Assembly: GCF_021044885.1 (NCBI RefSeq)
Contig: NZ_JAJNOD010000001.1
Coordinates: 744,001 to 808,000 of the forward strand
Reading direction: 5' to 3'
DNA length: 64,000 nt
From: Microbacterium nymphoidis
GTDB taxonomy: Bacteria; Actinomycetota; Actinomycetes; Actinomycetales; Microbacteriaceae
In this document: one piece after another, positions 62,673 through 64,000 of the stretch
Position numbering within the stretch: the stretch's first letter is position 1
Layout of the letters: every line of letters begins with the position of its first letter
Position numbers and translations under genes: made by a program
Notes under the pieces: generated by a model
Told to the model about the DNA's origin: nothing
What the model saw: only the letters and a program-made list of their open reading frames with translations
Databases searched by the model: none

Positions 62673-63865
62673 CGCCAGTCGACTTCACGTCCAACGAGGA
62701 TCTCGTCATCACCCTTGACGACATTCTCGACGACGAGATGCTGAATGCGCCTGAAAAGCCGAAGAAGCTCACCTCGTCAGATCGCTTGGAACGAGCCTTC
62801 CTTGAGATCCAGGAGTTCCGACGCACCGAGGGGCGGCTACCCAGCTCGCAGACGCGCGAGATCGCCGAGCGCAAGCTTGGAGCTCGCCTGGACGGATTCC
62901 TGGCCAACGAAGCGAAAGCTGAGGCCGTCAAGCACCTCGACGAGTTCGGGCTCCTCGAGGCCCCTGCCGCGCCGGCGTCCATTGACGACCTGCTGGAGGG
63001 CGACGACCTCGACGAGCTCTTGGACGACGACGCAGGGATCCTCGATGTGTCGGACCTGCCAGTGATCAAGCGCCCCGAATCAGCGGACTCCGTGGCCCAG
63101 CGCGTCAAGGCGAATGACTTCGAGCAGTTTGAGCCGCTGTTCAAAGCGAAGCACGCTGAGTTGAAGGACGGAACGTTCACGCTCAGGCCGTTCACGGGTA
63201 TGGATCTGATCCGTGAGGGTGTGTTCTTCGTGCTGAGCGGAGTGATGTGCTTCGTCGCCGAAGTCGGCGAGAACGTCGATCTCGTCGTCGGCGGAAAGCG
63301 CACGCAGAAGCAGCGGCTCCGCGTCGTGTTCGAGAACGGCACGGAATCGGCCATGTATCGGCAGAGCCTCATGACGCGCCTCTACGAGGCTCAGGGGCAG
63401 GTTCTGGCGCGGACAGGGCACGATGTGAGTGACGTGCTGGACGCTGACATCGAGAGTGGTCACATCTACGTCCTGCAGTCCCTCTCGGAGGATCCGGTGA
63501 TCGCGAACATCACGGACCTGCACAAGATCGGCTTCTCGACGACGAGCGTGGAGCAACGTGTGAAGGGGGCGTCGACGTCACCGACGTACCTGATGGCCCC
63601 CGTCGAGATCGTCGCGGACTATCGCGTCTACAACATCAAGGCTTCGGCTCTCGAGAACCTTTTGCACCGCGTGTTCGCCGACGTGCGGCTGGACTTGACG
63701 CAGATCGACCGGAAGGGCCACGACTACGATCCGTCGGAGTGGTTCGTTGTCCCGCGCAACGTCGTGAACCAAGCCGTTGCCATGATCATGTCCGGCGAGA
63801 TCGTCGACTACGAATATGACCGGGTAGAGCAGAAACTGGTCGAACGGAGTAATCGTGGCAGTTGA
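62669..63865 (+). CDS. GIY-YIG nuclease family protein (T5orf172/MUG113-like)
   Basis: 398-aa protein. From about residue 262, SGHIYVLQSLSEDPVIANITDLHKIGFSTTSVEQRV gives the GIY-YIG pair as HIYVL and HKIGF. It is followed by SPTYLMAPVEIVADYRVYNIKASALENLLHRVF with the Glu expected in the active site. This fits the T5orf172/MUG113-type GIY-YIG nucleases. The N-terminal 260 residues have acidic stretches and an unrecognised domain. ATG overlaps the helicase stop (ATGA). It is the likely DNA-cutting subunit. Confidence 0.8.
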   Translation: MTPVDFTSNEDLVITLDDILDDEMLNAPEKPKKLTSSDRLERAFLEIQEFRRTEGRLPSSQTREIAERKLGARLDGFLANEAKAEAVKHLDEFGLLEAPAAPASIDDLLEGDDLDELLDDDAGILDVSDLPVIKRPESADSVAQRVKANDFEQFEPLFKAKHAELKDGTFTLRPFTGMDLIREGVFFVLSGVMCFVAEVGENVDLVVGGKRTQKQRLRVVFENGTESAMYRQSLMTRLYEAQGQVLARTGHDVSDVLDADIESGHIYVLQSLSEDPVIANITDLHKIGFSTTSVEQRVKGASTSPTYLMAPVEIVADYRVYNIKASALENLLHRVFADVRLDLTQIDRKGHDYDPSEWFVVPRNVVNQAVAMIMSGEIVDYEYDRVEQKLVERSNRGS

Positions 63866-64000
63866 AATGGGCCTGTGGCGCGCGGACGGCGGTCGGCTCA
63901 GCCGCATCGTCCCGACCTCGATCGGACTCGAGTCACAGCTCGAGACCTACATCGAGTCCGACCCCTCGATGCTCGGCGATGCGCTGCTCATCATCGGCCG
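63855..64000 (+). CDS. NucS/DUF91-like nuclease, N-terminus only
   Basis: GTG at 63855, with CGGAG 6 bp upstream, overlaps the GIY-YIG gene by 11 bp. The 48 visible residues (MGLWRADGGRLSRIVPTSIG, then LESQLETYIESDPSMLGDAL and LIIGR) look like the opening of DUF91/NucS-type PD-(D/E)XK proteins. In these proteins such a segment precedes the nuclease domain with its D...ExK motif. The catalytic part lies beyond the window, so the assignment is tentative. Confidence 0.5.
   Translation, partial: MAVEMGLWRADGGRLSRIVPTSIGLESQLETYIESDPSMLGDALLIIG

Larger units (their letters stand above)
56860..64000. mobile_element. Genomic island inserted at the 3' end of acnA (right end outside window)
   Basis: The segment begins at the aconitase tail and runs off the window. 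It has lower GC content by eye than the core, two small unknown genes, and a four-gene restriction-like operon. No integrase is visible, but insertion at a gene 3' end that keeps the coding end is the habit of tyrosine-recombinase islands. The predicted right border is the intact acnA gene with a matching repeat beyond 64 kb. Confidence 0.65.

Noticed and set aside
57976..64000. Island operon as BREX or DISARM
   Set aside because: The methyltransferase is MmeI-like rather than PglX-like, and the DISARM DrmA/DrmB/PLD genes and BREX PglZ/BrxC genes are absent from the visible part.

Overview
The window reads as chromosome of a high-GC actinobacterium of the family Microbacteriaceae, most like Microbacterium. 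Support comes from the strongly GC-biased third codon positions, the frequent GTG starts, and the actinobacterial gene orders pdxS-pdxT-DUF402-yebC / ruvCAB-yajC-secD and DUF3000-RNase D-fadA-fadB. A sortase-anchored LPxTG surface protein and a Pro/Gln-rich membrane protein also fit a Gram-positive envelope. Nearly all of the window is ordinary core genome. Two stretches, 24.2-26.8 kb and 56.9-64.0 kb, are visibly less GC-rich and look acquired.

Layout: 0-10 kb carries Sec translocase genes (secD, yajC), Holliday-junction processing (ruvC, ruvA, ruvB), yebC, pyridoxal phosphate synthesis (pdxS, pdxT) with its divergent MocR-type regulator, and a LysE exporter. 10-20 kb carries a Pro/Gln-rich membrane protein, a HIT hydrolase, thrS with a threonine-rich leader peptide, an LtrA protein, an AlkD-like protein, a DUF998-like protein and an MFS transporter. 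20-24 kb holds one large LPxTG-anchored nuclease/5'-nucleotidase. 24-27.7 kb is an accessory patch (orphan PD-(D/E)XK protein, broken HTH gene) beside a cluster of six tRNA genes that includes duplicated tRNA-Val and tRNA-Gly genes. 27.7-38.6 kb carries a cation transporter, lipoprotein, acetyltransferase, PemK-like protein, ammonium transporter, ZapE, sulfurtransferase/SufE, a hydrolase, DUF3000 and RNase D. 38.9-42.2 kb is fatty acid beta-oxidation (fadA, fadB). 42.5-56.1 kb carries a DUF222/HNH protein, an EamA/LysR pair, a glycerolipid-type redox cluster (GMC oxidoreductase, diacylglycerol kinase, alkyl-DHAP-synthase-like flavoprotein, TetR, GlpD), another TetR, an SPFH-like protein and dxs.

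From about 56.86 kb the core order breaks. Only the last 12 codons plus stop of an aconitase gene remain, with its terminator. They are followed by an island that runs off the right edge. The island carries an operon with overlapping reading frames: an MmeI-type adenine methyltransferase whose nuclease motif looks degraded, an SF2 helicase, a GIY-YIG-type nuclease, and the start of a fourth gene resembling NucS/DUF91 nucleases. This is the best candidate in the window for an undescribed or poorly described anti-phage system.

A second theme is duplication of gene 3' ends. The last ~45 bp of ruvB and of sufE are each present three times in tandem (periods 95 and 112 bp). The copies differ by synonymous changes near the stop. 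Together with the aconitase tail this suggests repeated site-specific insertion at gene 3' ends.
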